Source: Actinoplanes couchii
GTDB lineage: Bacteria; Actinomycetota; Actinomycetes; Mycobacteriales; Micromonosporaceae
Direction of reading: 5' to 3'
Length of the DNA: 64,000 bases
Assembly: GCF_016862075.1 (NCBI RefSeq)
Contig: NZ_BOMG01000096.1
Coordinates: forward strand, 1-64,000
Both the position numbers and the translations under genes were made by a program. Each line of letters opens with the position of its first letter. The stretch's first letter is position 1. The notes below the pieces were generated by a model. The model saw only the letters and a program-made list of their open reading frames with translations. It did not search any database and was not told the origin of the DNA. Of this stretch, positions 15,875 to 24,214 are shown one piece after another.

Positions 15875-16248
15875 CACTAAACCTTCGCTTCTGCCTAGAG
15901 TTGGTTCTTGCCTCTATATTGCAATAGATCAGGTCCCGGCGTACGGCGGAAGGGCTTCGGATCGATGTCGTGTCGGAGTTTCGGTGACCGCGATCACGCC
16001 CACTAACGAGCCGGTGGTCGAAGATCTGCCGAACCTGCTGGCCGGAGCGGGAATGCGCTGGTCTGACCCGGCTGCGACCGGAACCACCGGTCGGGCTCAG
16101 GTCAGGCGTCATGACGGCTGAGGTCGTCAGGCCGGCCTCGGTGAGTGGAACGGGCGGGAAGGCCACCGAGCAGCCCGGTCCACCGTGGCGCCCCACCGGC
16201 CGCGAACACCGCCGCGCCGAGGCTGAGCAGCACGATCGGCAGCCGTGT
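15875..16248. other. Intergenic region: sodF leader and a dead membrane-protein frame
   Basis: This 374-bp stretch holds the sodF promoter region and Nur-like box at its left end. On the minus strand, in frame after the nhaA stop, 16245-16102 reads RLPIVLLSLGAAVFAAGGAP, then RWTGLLGGLP, before low-quality sequence. That is one transmembrane helix resembling the start of a small DUF2905-like membrane protein, without a normal start codon or ending. No other gene is supported. Confidence 0.4.
15908..15924 (-). promoter_or_regulatory. Nur-like box upstream of sodF
   Basis: TTGCC-tctatat-TGCAA, the same 5-7-5 layout as the site before nikA with one arm mismatch. It lies 34 bp before the sodF ATG, where a bound repressor would cover the promoter. 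Confidence 0.65.
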
Positions 16249-17541
16249 TCAGGGCCGGACGGTGTCGTCGTCCCAGACGTCGGGGATGCCGTCGCCGTCG
16301 GCGTCGCGCTCCTCCTCCGCGCGGATGCGCCGGTAATGCCGGTTGCGGGTCCGGAGCACCACCGTGGCCAGCAGTGCGGCGATCAAGGAGCCGGCCAGGA
16401 TGCCGATGCGCGCGTGTTCGTCCTTCGTGCTGCCGGCGCCGAAGGCGAGTTCGCCGATCAGCAGCGACACGGTGAACCCGATCCCGGCCAGCAGTGCCAG
16501 GCCGAAGACGTCCCACCAGCTCACCCCGGCGCCGAGGGTGGCCCGGGTGAACCGTTGCACCAGCCACGTCGATCCGAGCACACCGGCGCACTTCCCGGCC
16601 ACCAGCCCGAGCACGATGCCGATGGTGACCGGGTCACGCAGCGTCTCGCCGATCCCACCGGCGCCGGCGACCGACACCCCGGCGGCGAAGAACGCGAAGA
16701 CCGGCACCGCGAAACCGGCCGACACCGGACGCCACCGGTGCTCGAAGTGCTCCGCCAGGCCGGGGCCTTCGCCGGGGCCGCGGTGGATGACCGGGACCAT
16801 GAAGCCGAGCAGCACCCCGGCGACGGTGGCGTGCACACCGGAGGCGTGCACCAGCGCCCAGGTGGCCGCGGCCACGGGCAGCAGCAGCCACCAGGAACGG
16901 ACCCGCCGCTGCACCAGCACCGCGAACAGCCCCAGCGGCACGAGCGCGGCGACAAGCGGCAGCAGACTCAGCGAGCTGGTGTAGAACACCGCGATGATCA
17001 GGATGGCGAGGAGGTCGTCGACCACCGCGAGGGTGAGCAGGAAGGTACGCAGCGCGGCCGGCAGGTGGGTGGAGACGACCGCCAGCACGGCGAGGGCGAA
17101 CGCGATGTCGGTGGCGGTCGGGACCGCCCACCCCCGCAATGCCCCGCCTGCCATGCCGCCGTTGACCGCCACATAGATCAACGCGGGTAGGGCCATGCCA
17201 CCGACCGCCGCGGCGACCGGCAGCACCGCGCGCCGGGGATCACGCAGGTCCCCGGCCACGAACTCGCGTTTCAGCTCGAGCCCGGCGACGAAGAAGAAGA
17301 TCGCCAGCAGAGCGTCCGCCGCCCACTGCGCCAGGGTCAGCGGGCCGACCCTGACCGCGACGAGGTCCTGGTACCCCGACGACCACGGTGAGTTCGCCCA
17401 GACCAGCGCCACCACCGCAGCAGCGAGCAGCAACGCACCGCCGACGGTCTCGGTACGCAGGATGTCGCCGATCCGGCTGACCTCCGGCCAGCTGCCGCGG
17501 CCGAACAGGTGACGACGCTGCTGAGGGGGTGTTGCAGACAC
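16249..17541 (-). CDS. nhaA: Na+/H+ antiporter NhaA
   Basis: A 430-aa NhaA-type sodium/proton antiporter with 11-12 hydrophobic helices. Family landmarks are TETVGGALLLAAAVVALVWA at the first helix, FFFVAGLELKREF, the TATDIAFALAVL segment, the ion-binding double Asp in LAVVDDLLAIL, and GIGFTVSLLIGELAF near the end. Unusually, the cytoplasmic tail ends in an acidic stretch, ERDADGDGIPDVWDDD, that follows the DxDxDG calcium-loop pattern. GTG 17541 is chosen because gaggag lies just upstream and it avoids a non-family N-terminal extension. Confidence 0.95.
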   Translation of the reverse strand: MSATPPQQRRHLFGRGSWPEVSRIGDILRTETVGGALLLAAAVVALVWANSPWSSGYQDLVAVRVGPLTLAQWAADALLAIFFFVAGLELKREFVAGDLRDPRRAVLPVAAAVGGMALPALIYVAVNGGMAGGALRGWAVPTATDIAFALAVLAVVSTHLPAALRTFLLTLAVVDDLLAILIIAVFYTSSLSLLPLVAALVPLGLFAVLVQRRVRSWWLLLPVAAATWALVHASGVHATVAGVLLGFMVPVIHRGPGEGPGLAEHFEHRWRPVSAGFAVPVFAFFAAGVSVAGAGGIGETLRDPVTIGIVLGLVAGKCAGVLGSTWLVQRFTRATLGAGVSWWDVFGLALLAGIGFTVSLLIGELAFGAGSTKDEHARIGILAGSLIAALLATVVLRTRNRHYRRIRAEEERDADGDGIPDVWDDDTVRP

Positions 17542-17846
17542 GGAACTCCTCGGGAGTGTGGGCACGACAAGGACATCGCCGACCAGACTTCCCGGCACAC
17601 CGGACGCGATCTTACCGGCCTGGATCAGGGCCGGCAGCGATCCAGCTCACCCACACCCGGCCGGGCCGCTTCGGGTTATCGGATCAGCCGGCGACGGGTC
17701 GTGACGAGGCCGGGGCATCCCGGCTGCTGGATCATCGCGGGCCGGGATGCCCCGAACGGGAACGACGAGTCACGGCCAAGCAACACTCGCCCCTGCCGCT
17801 ATCATTTAGCAACTGCCAGCGAAGTGCAATAAGGCTCGCCCCGGGA
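17542..17846. other. Intergenic region between nhaA and serine hydrolases, with hairpin
   Basis: This 305-bp stretch has no supported gene. It holds the nhaA promoter region and a perfect 13-bp inverted repeat (cggggcatcccgg 17711-17723 with ccgggatgccccg 17742-17754, 18-nt loop). That repeat lies about 90 bp beyond the end of the leftward serine-hydrolase operon and may terminate it. A degenerate Nur-like sequence at 17813-17829 is downstream of a gene and is not counted as a site. Confidence 0.55.
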
Positions 17847-18914
17847 TCAGCCGGCGCAGAGGGCGGCGTCGACAAATCCGGCCCGGGCCGTCTGGGCGGA
17901 CTGGCTCTGGATCGAGCCGTCCGTGGTGGTGACGGCCAGGGTCACGGTGCGGCCGTCGTCGGTGGCGCCGTCGCGGATCGAGTATCCGGCGATGTCGCCG
18001 CCGTGGCCCCAGGCGAATCCGCCGCAGCTCAGCGGCGTCTGCATGAGGCCCAGACCATAGCGCCACTCGTCGGTGGCCTCGACCGTGGTCTTCATCTGTT
18101 CGAGCTGGGCCCGGTCGAGGAGCCGGCCGTCCAGCAGCGCCCGCAGGAACGTGTTGACGTCGCCCGGCGTGGAGACCATCTGACCCGCACCCCAGCCCCA
18201 GCTCGGATCCATCACGGTGAAGTCGGTCATCCGGTCGTCGACCGGGTTGCGGACGTAGCCGTGCGGGTGCGGCCCCCGAAGATCCTTTTCACCGACCGTG
18301 GGCAGGTAGGTGTCGCGCAACCCGATCCGGTCGATGACCCGGGTGGTGATCAGCTCGGCCAGCGGACGCCCGGTGACCCGCTGGGCGATCAGCCCGGCCA
18401 GCACGTAGTTGGTGTTGCTGTACGACCAGGCGGCCCCCGGCGGCCGGGACGGCATCGACAGCGCGATGTCGACCAGCTCCCGCGGCTCGAAGTAGCGGTT
18501 GCGCAGGGTGAAGTAGTCGGCGTTCTCCTGGATCATCGCCTCGGTGTAGTCGGGCAGCCCGCTGGTGTGCTGCAGCAGCATCCGGACGGTGATCCGCTCG
18601 CCGTCCGGCACCACACCGGGCAGGTAACGCTCCATCGGCTCGTCGAGCCCGATCCGCCCCTCACCGGCCAGCTGCAGCAGCACCACGGACACGAACATCT
18701 TGCTGGCGCTGCCGATCCGGACCCGGCCGTTCAACGGCACTTTCCCGCCGGTACGCAGGTCGCCGACCCCGGCCGTCCATTGGCGCCCCTGGATCGAGGC
18801 GAGCGCACCGGGACACCCACCCGGCACCACCATGTCCGGCATCCCGTGCGGTGCGGCGGCCGGCACCGCGGTGGCGGTGGCGGCCACCATCAACGCCGCG
18901 AGTATCCGGGACAT
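17847..18914 (-). CDS. Secreted serine hydrolase, beta-lactamase/DD-peptidase family
   Basis: A 355-aa exported class C beta-lactamase-like protein. A signal peptide (MSRILAALMVAATATAVPAA) precedes the active-site SASK tetrad (S69-K72), the YSNTNY motif and the third box WGHGGD. It could be a D-alanyl-D-alanine carboxypeptidase, an esterase or a peptidase; these cannot be separated by motif. Its ATG overlaps the stop of the homologous gene upstream by one base (TGATG). Together with that gene it looks like a tandem duplication. Confidence 0.88.
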   Translation of the reverse strand: MSRILAALMVAATATAVPAAAPHGMPDMVVPGGCPGALASIQGRQWTAGVGDLRTGGKVPLNGRVRIGSASKMFVSVVLLQLAGEGRIGLDEPMERYLPGVVPDGERITVRMLLQHTSGLPDYTEAMIQENADYFTLRNRYFEPRELVDIALSMPSRPPGAAWSYSNTNYVLAGLIAQRVTGRPLAELITTRVIDRIGLRDTYLPTVGEKDLRGPHPHGYVRNPVDDRMTDFTVMDPSWGWGAGQMVSTPGDVNTFLRALLDGRLLDRAQLEQMKTTVEATDEWRYGLGLMQTPLSCGGFAWGHGGDIAGYSIRDGATDDGRTVTLAVTTTDGSIQSQSAQTARAGFVDAALCAG

Positions 18915-20137
18915 CAGCTCGCCTGCTCGGCGGGCGGCAGCGGTGTCGTGCCCCGCAGCTTGCCGAGCACCTCGGCCGGAACCGGCTTGCCGAGCATCTG
19001 GCAGCTGATCGCGTCCTCGGCGGCCAGCATGAGCTGGATGTAGCGGCGCGGATCGATGCCGGTCGGCGACATGGTGGTGTCACTGGTCGCCGTGCGGCGC
19101 CCGTCGGCGGTGGTGACCGCGGTGCTGTGGTGGCCGTTGGTGTCGCCGCCGTGTCCCCAGACCGGCCCGCACGGGGTGTCCTTGCGCATCAGGCCGAGCC
19201 CGTACTCGCCGACGATCTGGAATTCCGCCGGGACCGGCACGGTGGTCTTCATCTCGGCGAGCTGCCGCGGCGAGATCAGTTTCCCGCTGAGCAGGGCGGA
19301 GAAGAACCGGGACAGGTCCCGCTGGTCGGAGATGATCGCCCCGGCGGCGCCGCCCCAGGCCAGCGACCAGCCGGTGGTGTCGTAGTAGACGCGTTGCGGG
19401 CCGGAGAAGTCGATCGTGTAGCCGTGCGCGTAGCCCCGGCCGGTACTGGTCGCCCGTGGGTCGGCCAGGTAGGTGCGGGTCAGCCCGAGCGGCTTCGCGA
19501 TCCGCTGCTGGATCAGGTCGGCCAGGTCGGCACGGGCCAGCTTCTCCACGATCATCCCGGCCAGGATGTAGTTGGTGTTGGAGTATTTCCAGCTCGTACC
19601 GGGCGCGAAGTCCGGCGCGTTCTGGAACGCGTAGCCGATCAGTTCGGTGTCCGAGGGCACCCAGTCCGGGTCGAAGACCTTGCTGTTGAACTCCTCGTCG
19701 CCGGTGTAGTTGAACAGGCCGCTGGTGTGCTGCAGCAGCATCCGGACGGTGATGTTCGCCCCGTTCGGCACGACACCGGGCAGGTAGCGTTCGACCGGCG
19801 CGTCCAGGACCAGCTTCCGCTGATCGACCAGTTGCAGGGCGAGCACCGCGACGAAGGTCTTGGTGTTGCTGCCGGCCTCGAACTGCTCGTGCCCGTTGAT
19901 GCGGCGGCCGGTGTCCCGGTCCGCAAGACCCGCCGCGGTGACCGTGACCCGGCGGCCGTCGTCGATGCGGGCCATGAAGCCCGGTGCGCCGAAGTCGAGG
20001 GTGTACTTGACGACCTCGCGCATGGCGTCCTGCTTGGTGCCGGCCGTCGCGCCGGTCACGCCGGAACCGACCAGCGCGGCCGTGACCGACAGCGCGATGG
20101 AAGTGCCGACAGCTGCTTTCATCAGGTGTTTTCTCAT
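18914..20137 (-). CDS. Secreted serine hydrolase, beta-lactamase/DD-peptidase family
   Basis: A 407-aa paralogue of the gene that follows it. The signal sequence (KAAVGTSIALSVTAALVGSG) is followed by SNTK (S90-K93), PGTSWKYSNTNYILAGM and CGPVWGHGGDTNGH. The stretch RYLPGVVPxGxxITVRMLLQ is almost the same in both proteins, so they share a recent ancestor. A C-terminal 40-residue tail contains one Cys and probably packs on the domain. It is likely cell-wall or ester-directed hydrolysis outside the membrane. First gene of the pair. Confidence 0.88.
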   Translation of the reverse strand: MRKHLMKAAVGTSIALSVTAALVGSGVTGATAGTKQDAMREVVKYTLDFGAPGFMARIDDGRRVTVTAAGLADRDTGRRINGHEQFEAGSNTKTFVAVLALQLVDQRKLVLDAPVERYLPGVVPNGANITVRMLLQHTSGLFNYTGDEEFNSKVFDPDWVPSDTELIGYAFQNAPDFAPGTSWKYSNTNYILAGMIVEKLARADLADLIQQRIAKPLGLTRTYLADPRATSTGRGYAHGYTIDFSGPQRVYYDTTGWSLAWGGAAGAIISDQRDLSRFFSALLSGKLISPRQLAEMKTTVPVPAEFQIVGEYGLGLMRKDTPCGPVWGHGGDTNGHHSTAVTTADGRRTATSDTTMSPTGIDPRRYIQLMLAAEDAISCQMLGKPVPAEVLGKLRGTTPLPPAEQAS

Positions 20138-20182
20138 GACTCATAGCTTTGTCGGCGACCCGCGAAAGGTCATTCCCCTACG

Positions 20183-21367
20183 CTACACAGTGGAACTGCG
20201 GCCACCGGTATCAGCGATGGTGGGGTTATCCCTACCTTCGGTCCCGTTGATGAGAGCGGCGAGACCATGGGGCGCACCGGGGCCGAAGATGAGATCCACG
20301 GTCTCGCGGGCGGCGACGGCTTCCGCTTCGCTGCGCCGGAACATGATTTCCTCGTACGCCGCGATGGCGGTCTCCGGGTCGCCCGGGTGCGCGGCGATCG
20401 CCTGCCCGAGTTCGGCCCCGTCGAGCATCGCGGTGTTGGCGCCCTCGCCTCCGGGAACGGTGACGTGTGCCGCGTCGCCGAGCAGCGTCACGCCGGGAAC
20501 GCGGTGCCACCGGTGCCGGTCGGGAAGCCGGTGGATGCCGCGCAGGATCGGGCCGGTGTCGCTGTCGGCGATCAGGGAGATCAGTTCCGGCGCCCATCCC
20601 GCCAACTCGGCCGCGATGCGCTGCCGCGTCCCGTCGGCGTCATCGAAGTCGATGCCGGAAAACCATTCGAGCGGACGATGGAGTACGACGTAGGCGTGCA
20701 CGACGTCACCCACCTCCCGATGAGCGAGGAAACCCTCGCCGGGCGTGAGGGCGTACATGGCACCGGCCCCGACCGTCTTGGCCACCGCGGGGTGGCGTTC
20801 GTCGACGTCGTGCAGGTGGACGTCGATGTAGCTCATGCCCGAATACACCGGCGTCTCGGCCGACAGCAGCGGCCGGACCTTCGACCAGGTTCCGTCAGCG
20901 CCGACGAGCAGACCGGTCTCAACTGTCGAGGCGTCCGCAAACGTGAGTAGATGACGCCCCCGGCCCAGGGGTTTCGCCGAGGTGAGCTTCCTGCCCCACT
21001 GCACGGTTCCGGCGGGAAGGGAGTCCAGCAGGATGCGGCGGATGTCGCCGCGCAGCGCCTCGGGGCGTGTCATCGAGCCGTCGTCGGGTAGCTCGGCGAG
21101 CACCGTCCCGAGCCGGTCGAGGACCCGCTGACCGCCGCCGCCCTGGTGGATGATCGCGCGGTATTCCTCCGACAGCCCGGCGATCTGGAGGGCGAGCTGG
21201 CCGTCGTGCTCGTGCAGGTCGAGCTGTCCGCCCTGGTTACGGGCCTCCGCGGAGGTGTCCGCGTCGTAGACGGTAACCGGGACACCGTGCAGGTGCAGGA
21301 CGCGAGCCACGGTGAGGCCGCCGAGCCCGGCACCGATCACGGTGACCGGAGATGCGTACGTGGTCAT
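20183..21367 (-). CDS. TetX-like FAD-dependent monooxygenase
   Basis: A 394-aa flavoprotein monooxygenase. Dinucleotide fold VTVIGAGLGGLTVARVLHLH, then GGQLDLHEHDGQLAL (the TetX-type GGxLDxH motif), the DG motif GLLVGADGTWSKVR and the second FAD motif TLLGDAAHVTVPGGEGANTA. It uses NAD(P)H and O2 to hydroxylate an aromatic or polyketide substrate; TetX inactivates tetracyclines. It is divergent from a TetR gene with two operator palindromes between them, so it is probably induced by its own substrate. ATG 21367 is used. Antibiotic modification is plausible but not shown. Confidence 0.85.
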   Translation of the reverse strand: MTTYASPVTVIGAGLGGLTVARVLHLHGVPVTVYDADTSAEARNQGGQLDLHEHDGQLALQIAGLSEEYRAIIHQGGGGQRVLDRLGTVLAELPDDGSMTRPEALRGDIRRILLDSLPAGTVQWGRKLTSAKPLGRGRHLLTFADASTVETGLLVGADGTWSKVRPLLSAETPVYSGMSYIDVHLHDVDERHPAVAKTVGAGAMYALTPGEGFLAHREVGDVVHAYVVLHRPLEWFSGIDFDDADGTRQRIAAELAGWAPELISLIADSDTGPILRGIHRLPDRHRWHRVPGVTLLGDAAHVTVPGGEGANTAMLDGAELGQAIAAHPGDPETAIAAYEEIMFRRSEAEAVAARETVDLIFGPGAPHGLAALINGTEGRDNPTIADTGGRSSTV

Positions 21368-21388
21368 GGTGTTCCTCCCGAAAGCGTG

Positions 21389-21432
21389 TTGGACCAGCGG
21401 TCCACCCACCCAGTCTTGGACCGGCGGTCCAA
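21389..21432. promoter_or_regulatory. Twin TetR operators between monooxygenase and regulator
   Basis: TTGGACCAGCGGTCCAC (21389-21405) and the perfect palindrome TTGGACCGGCGGTCCAA (21416-21432), centres 27 bp apart, fill the 83-bp space between the divergent starts. Two repressor dimers would cover both promoters. Confidence 0.82.
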
Positions 21433-21450
21433 CTCTGTCAAGATGACGTC

Positions 21451-22128
21451 GTGAACACTCCGGACCCGCGCAGCCCCCGGCGCACCGACGCCCTCTCCCG
21501 GGAACGCATCGTCGAAGCGACCATCGAGATCCTCGACACCGCGGGCGAGAACGGCCTGACCCTCCGGGCGGTCACCGCACACCTGTCGACCGGACGGGGC
21601 GCGATCTACCACCACGTCATCAACAAGGACGAACTCCTCGCCGCCGCCGCGGAAGGCGTCATCGGACCCGTCCTGGCCCGCACGGCCGGCGACACCGAAC
21701 CGAGAGCCGCCATCCGTACTCTCGCGCTGGGGATCTTCGACGCGATCGACCGGCACCCGTGGGTGGGGACACAACTGTCCCGTGAACCGCTGCAACCGGC
21801 CGTCCGGCAGATCTGGACGGCCGTGGGCGCGCAGCTGCACCGGCTGGGCATCTCCGGGACGGCCCTGTCCGACGCGGGATCAGCGCTGGTCAGCTACGTG
21901 CTGGGCGCCGCGGCCCAGTATGCCGCGGGAGCGCGGCGCTCCCCCGACGCCGCCACCCGTCAGCGCTACCTCGAACACCTCGCGGAGCAGTGGGCGCGGC
22001 TCGACCCGGATCCGCTCGTCCAGACCTCGGCGGCCGCGCTCGCCGAACACGACGACCGCGAGCAGTTCCTCGCGGGTGTGGACATCTTCATCGCCGGAGT
22101 CACCAGTGGTGACTCCGGCGGGGATTGA
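21451..22128 (+). CDS. TetR-family repressor
   Basis: A 225-aa TetR regulator starting at GTG 21451, 18 bp after the second operator. The N-terminal helix-turn-helix is in LTLRAVTAHLSTGRGAIYHHVINKDEL (about residues 38-64; recognition helix GRGAIYHHV). The C-terminal ligand domain resembles the TetR_C class (HPWVGTQLSREP, SYVLGAAAQYAAGARR). It should repress itself and the divergent TetX-like monooxygenase until a ligand binds. Its last codons form a perfect hairpin. Confidence 0.9.
   Translation: MNTPDPRSPRRTDALSRERIVEATIEILDTAGENGLTLRAVTAHLSTGRGAIYHHVINKDELLAAAAEGVIGPVLARTAGDTEPRAAIRTLALGIFDAIDRHPWVGTQLSREPLQPAVRQIWTAVGAQLHRLGISGTALSDAGSALVSYVLGAAAQYAAGARRSPDAATRQRYLEHLAEQWARLDPDPLVQTSAAALAEHDDREQFLAGVDIFIAGVTSGDSGGD
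22092..22120. terminator. Hairpin at convergent gene ends
   Basis: A perfect 13-bp stem (cgccggagtcacc 22092-22104 with ggtgactccggcg 22108-22120) with a 3-nt loop, inside the last codons of the TetR gene. The convergent gene stops 6 bp after the TetR stop, so it may act in both directions. Confidence 0.6.
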
Positions 22129-22133
22129 CAGGA

Positions 22134-24125
22134 TCATCCGCCGATGGCGAGCGGCTCCTTCACACCGGCCCGGCGGGTCAGGCCGAGGTCGAGCAACAGC
22201 AGTCCCGCGTTCGCCCCGGCGGCCGCTCCGAGCAGCGCCGTCGCGACTCCCGGGAAGCTGGGCAGCGCGGAGAAGCCGAGCAGGGCGCCGGCTGCCGCGC
22301 CGCCGACCGCCGCCGTCAGTCCGAGACGCCGGGTCCGCACCTCGCGGTTGCGGTCGGTCCAGGCGAGATAGACGCCGATGCCGATGCTCGACGCCAGTGC
22401 CGGTACCACGACGGTGGCGTTGACCAGCGGGGTCCGCGGGAGGGCGGTCCACACCAGCAGCGCCGCCGCGCACAGCCCGCCGAGACCGAGCGGGATCGGC
22501 GCCAGGACACGCACCCAGACACTCGCCCGGGATCCGATCGCCCCGTTCCGCCGCACTCGCGCGGCCAGGACCAGCAGCAGGGCCACCGCGATCAGGGTGC
22601 CGGCCGCGGTGACACCGGCCAGGATGCCCGCGATCGTCGACATGCTCATCGGCGTGGGGGTGAAATCGACAGCCCGGGTGCCGAAGCGCGAGTCGTCCAC
22701 CGTGCCGGTGTCGTAGAACGTGGTCAGCAGGTGCCGGCCGGCGTCGGGGCGGTGCTCCCAGAAGTCACCGGTGTGGCCCAGTTCCGGCAGGATCACCTGC
22801 TTACCGCGCGCGAGTGTCGGCAGTAGCTCCCGGGTGGCCAGTTCGGCGGGGGTGGAGAAGTCGACCGTACCGCTGACCAGAAGGGTTTCGGTGTCGCTCG
22901 GTCGCAGCGTGCGGTAGGCGGTGTTGTCCGGGCTGTCCGGCCACACCGTGGCATAACCGTCGGGGCCGCCCCAGAGGAAGTCGGCGCCGCCGTTGGCCAG
23001 AACCGATCCGGGGTCGCCGCCCGCCGCGTAGTAGGCCTCGGCCGCCGGTGCGTCGATCATGGCGAACGACGCGAACTGACCCCACACGATGGAGTCCGGC
23101 AGGATCAAGTCGCTCAGCGCGGACATCGCCCAGAAGGCGCTCGGGTCACCGTCCGCGGCGCTCAGGAACGCGTCGATGACGGTCGGCGCGGTCTGCGGCG
23201 CGGCATCGGGACCGTTGTGGTGCATGCCGTACATCGCGGTGGCACGGACGTTGCCCTCCTTGATGTTCAGCAACCCCCACCGGGACGGCGGTTCGGTCAC
23301 GGCGGCACGCATCGAGGCCACCAAATTTTCGGTACGACCGGAGCACCGGCTGTCGGCGGCGCAGAGTTCGGCGTACCGCGCGATCTGGGTGTCGGTGATC
23401 GTGGGGTTCCAGACGAAGTGGCCGGGCGGGTTCACCGACACCATCGCCGAACGCGCCAACGAGGACGGGTGCCGCCAGGAGTAGATCATCGCCGTGCGGG
23501 TGCCGGCACTGGAGCTGAGCAGGTTGATCCGCTGGTAGCCCAGGGCCGTCCGGGCCGCTTCCAGGTCCTCGATCTGCTGGACGATCGAGTAGGCGTTCAG
23601 ATCCACGCCGTCCTTGGTCAGCCGCTGCGCGCACGCCTGGAACGCCAGCCTGGTCCGGCGTTTCGCCTCGTCGCCGATCAGGTCGTCCGAGCTCTTCATG
23701 GCGCCGGCGACCTCGGCACAGTCCAGGCGCCGCGACCCGTCGACACCGCGGTAGCCGACCAGCACCACGTCGTGGCCGTCGGTGAGACGGCTCGCCTGCG
23801 GAAACAGCATGTTGGTGTTGCCGGGGCCGCCGCCCAGCCGGAAGATCGGCTCGCCGGAAACCGTCCCGGTCGCCGGGATCCGCACGACGGGCAGCGCGAT
23901 CAGCTCGGAACCGGGATCGCCGCGGGTCTCCGGCACGACGAGCGTCCCGCACTCGGCCGGCACCGTCCCGGCCTCGGTGTCGTACTCGCACGGCCGCATG
24001 TCGAGAGAGCCCGCGGCGGCGCCCGCGGGAACCTCGAGGGTCCGCTCCGGCCACACGGTCAGCCCGCCCAGCCCCAGCAGAACCAGGCCGCTGACGGCAG
24101 CGGCAATGACCTTCGACGTCGTCAT
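22134..24125 (-). CDS. Membrane-anchored alpha/beta hydrolase
   Basis: A 663-aa protein with an N-terminal signal anchor (KVIAAAVSGLVLLGLGGLTV), a large extracytoplasmic alpha/beta hydrolase domain and a C-terminal membrane part of about five helices (from roughly residue 500). The hydrolase resembles the TAP-like tripeptidyl aminopeptidase group: GGGPGNTN oxyanion region, nucleophile elbow LLSSSAGTR, and a C-terminal catalytic His in LPELGHTGDFW. The hydrolase-plus-membrane-tail layout is unusual. ATG 24125 is used. It is divergent from a two-component system 86 bp away that may control it. Confidence 0.8.
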   Translation of the reverse strand: MTTSKVIAAAVSGLVLLGLGGLTVWPERTLEVPAGAAAGSLDMRPCEYDTEAGTVPAECGTLVVPETRGDPGSELIALPVVRIPATGTVSGEPIFRLGGGPGNTNMLFPQASRLTDGHDVVLVGYRGVDGSRRLDCAEVAGAMKSSDDLIGDEAKRRTRLAFQACAQRLTKDGVDLNAYSIVQQIEDLEAARTALGYQRINLLSSSAGTRTAMIYSWRHPSSLARSAMVSVNPPGHFVWNPTITDTQIARYAELCAADSRCSGRTENLVASMRAAVTEPPSRWGLLNIKEGNVRATAMYGMHHNGPDAAPQTAPTVIDAFLSAADGDPSAFWAMSALSDLILPDSIVWGQFASFAMIDAPAAEAYYAAGGDPGSVLANGGADFLWGGPDGYATVWPDSPDNTAYRTLRPSDTETLLVSGTVDFSTPAELATRELLPTLARGKQVILPELGHTGDFWEHRPDAGRHLLTTFYDTGTVDDSRFGTRAVDFTPTPMSMSTIAGILAGVTAAGTLIAVALLLVLAARVRRNGAIGSRASVWVRVLAPIPLGLGGLCAAALLVWTALPRTPLVNATVVVPALASSIGIGVYLAWTDRNREVRTRRLGLTAAVGGAAAGALLGFSALPSFPGVATALLGAAAGANAGLLLLDLGLTRRAGVKEPLAIGG

Positions 24126-24214
24126 GCCGGGCAACGCTAGTGAGACCCGGGGCCCGGAACCTCCCCCACGGGCGGGATGCGGCCGCACCACCGATCGACC
24201 ATGATCGCGAGGTG

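Noticed and set aside
17813..17829. Nur-like sequence CTGCC-N7-TGCAA
   Set aside because: It lies downstream of a gene rather than before a start, and has a mismatch in the outer arm; no target gene.
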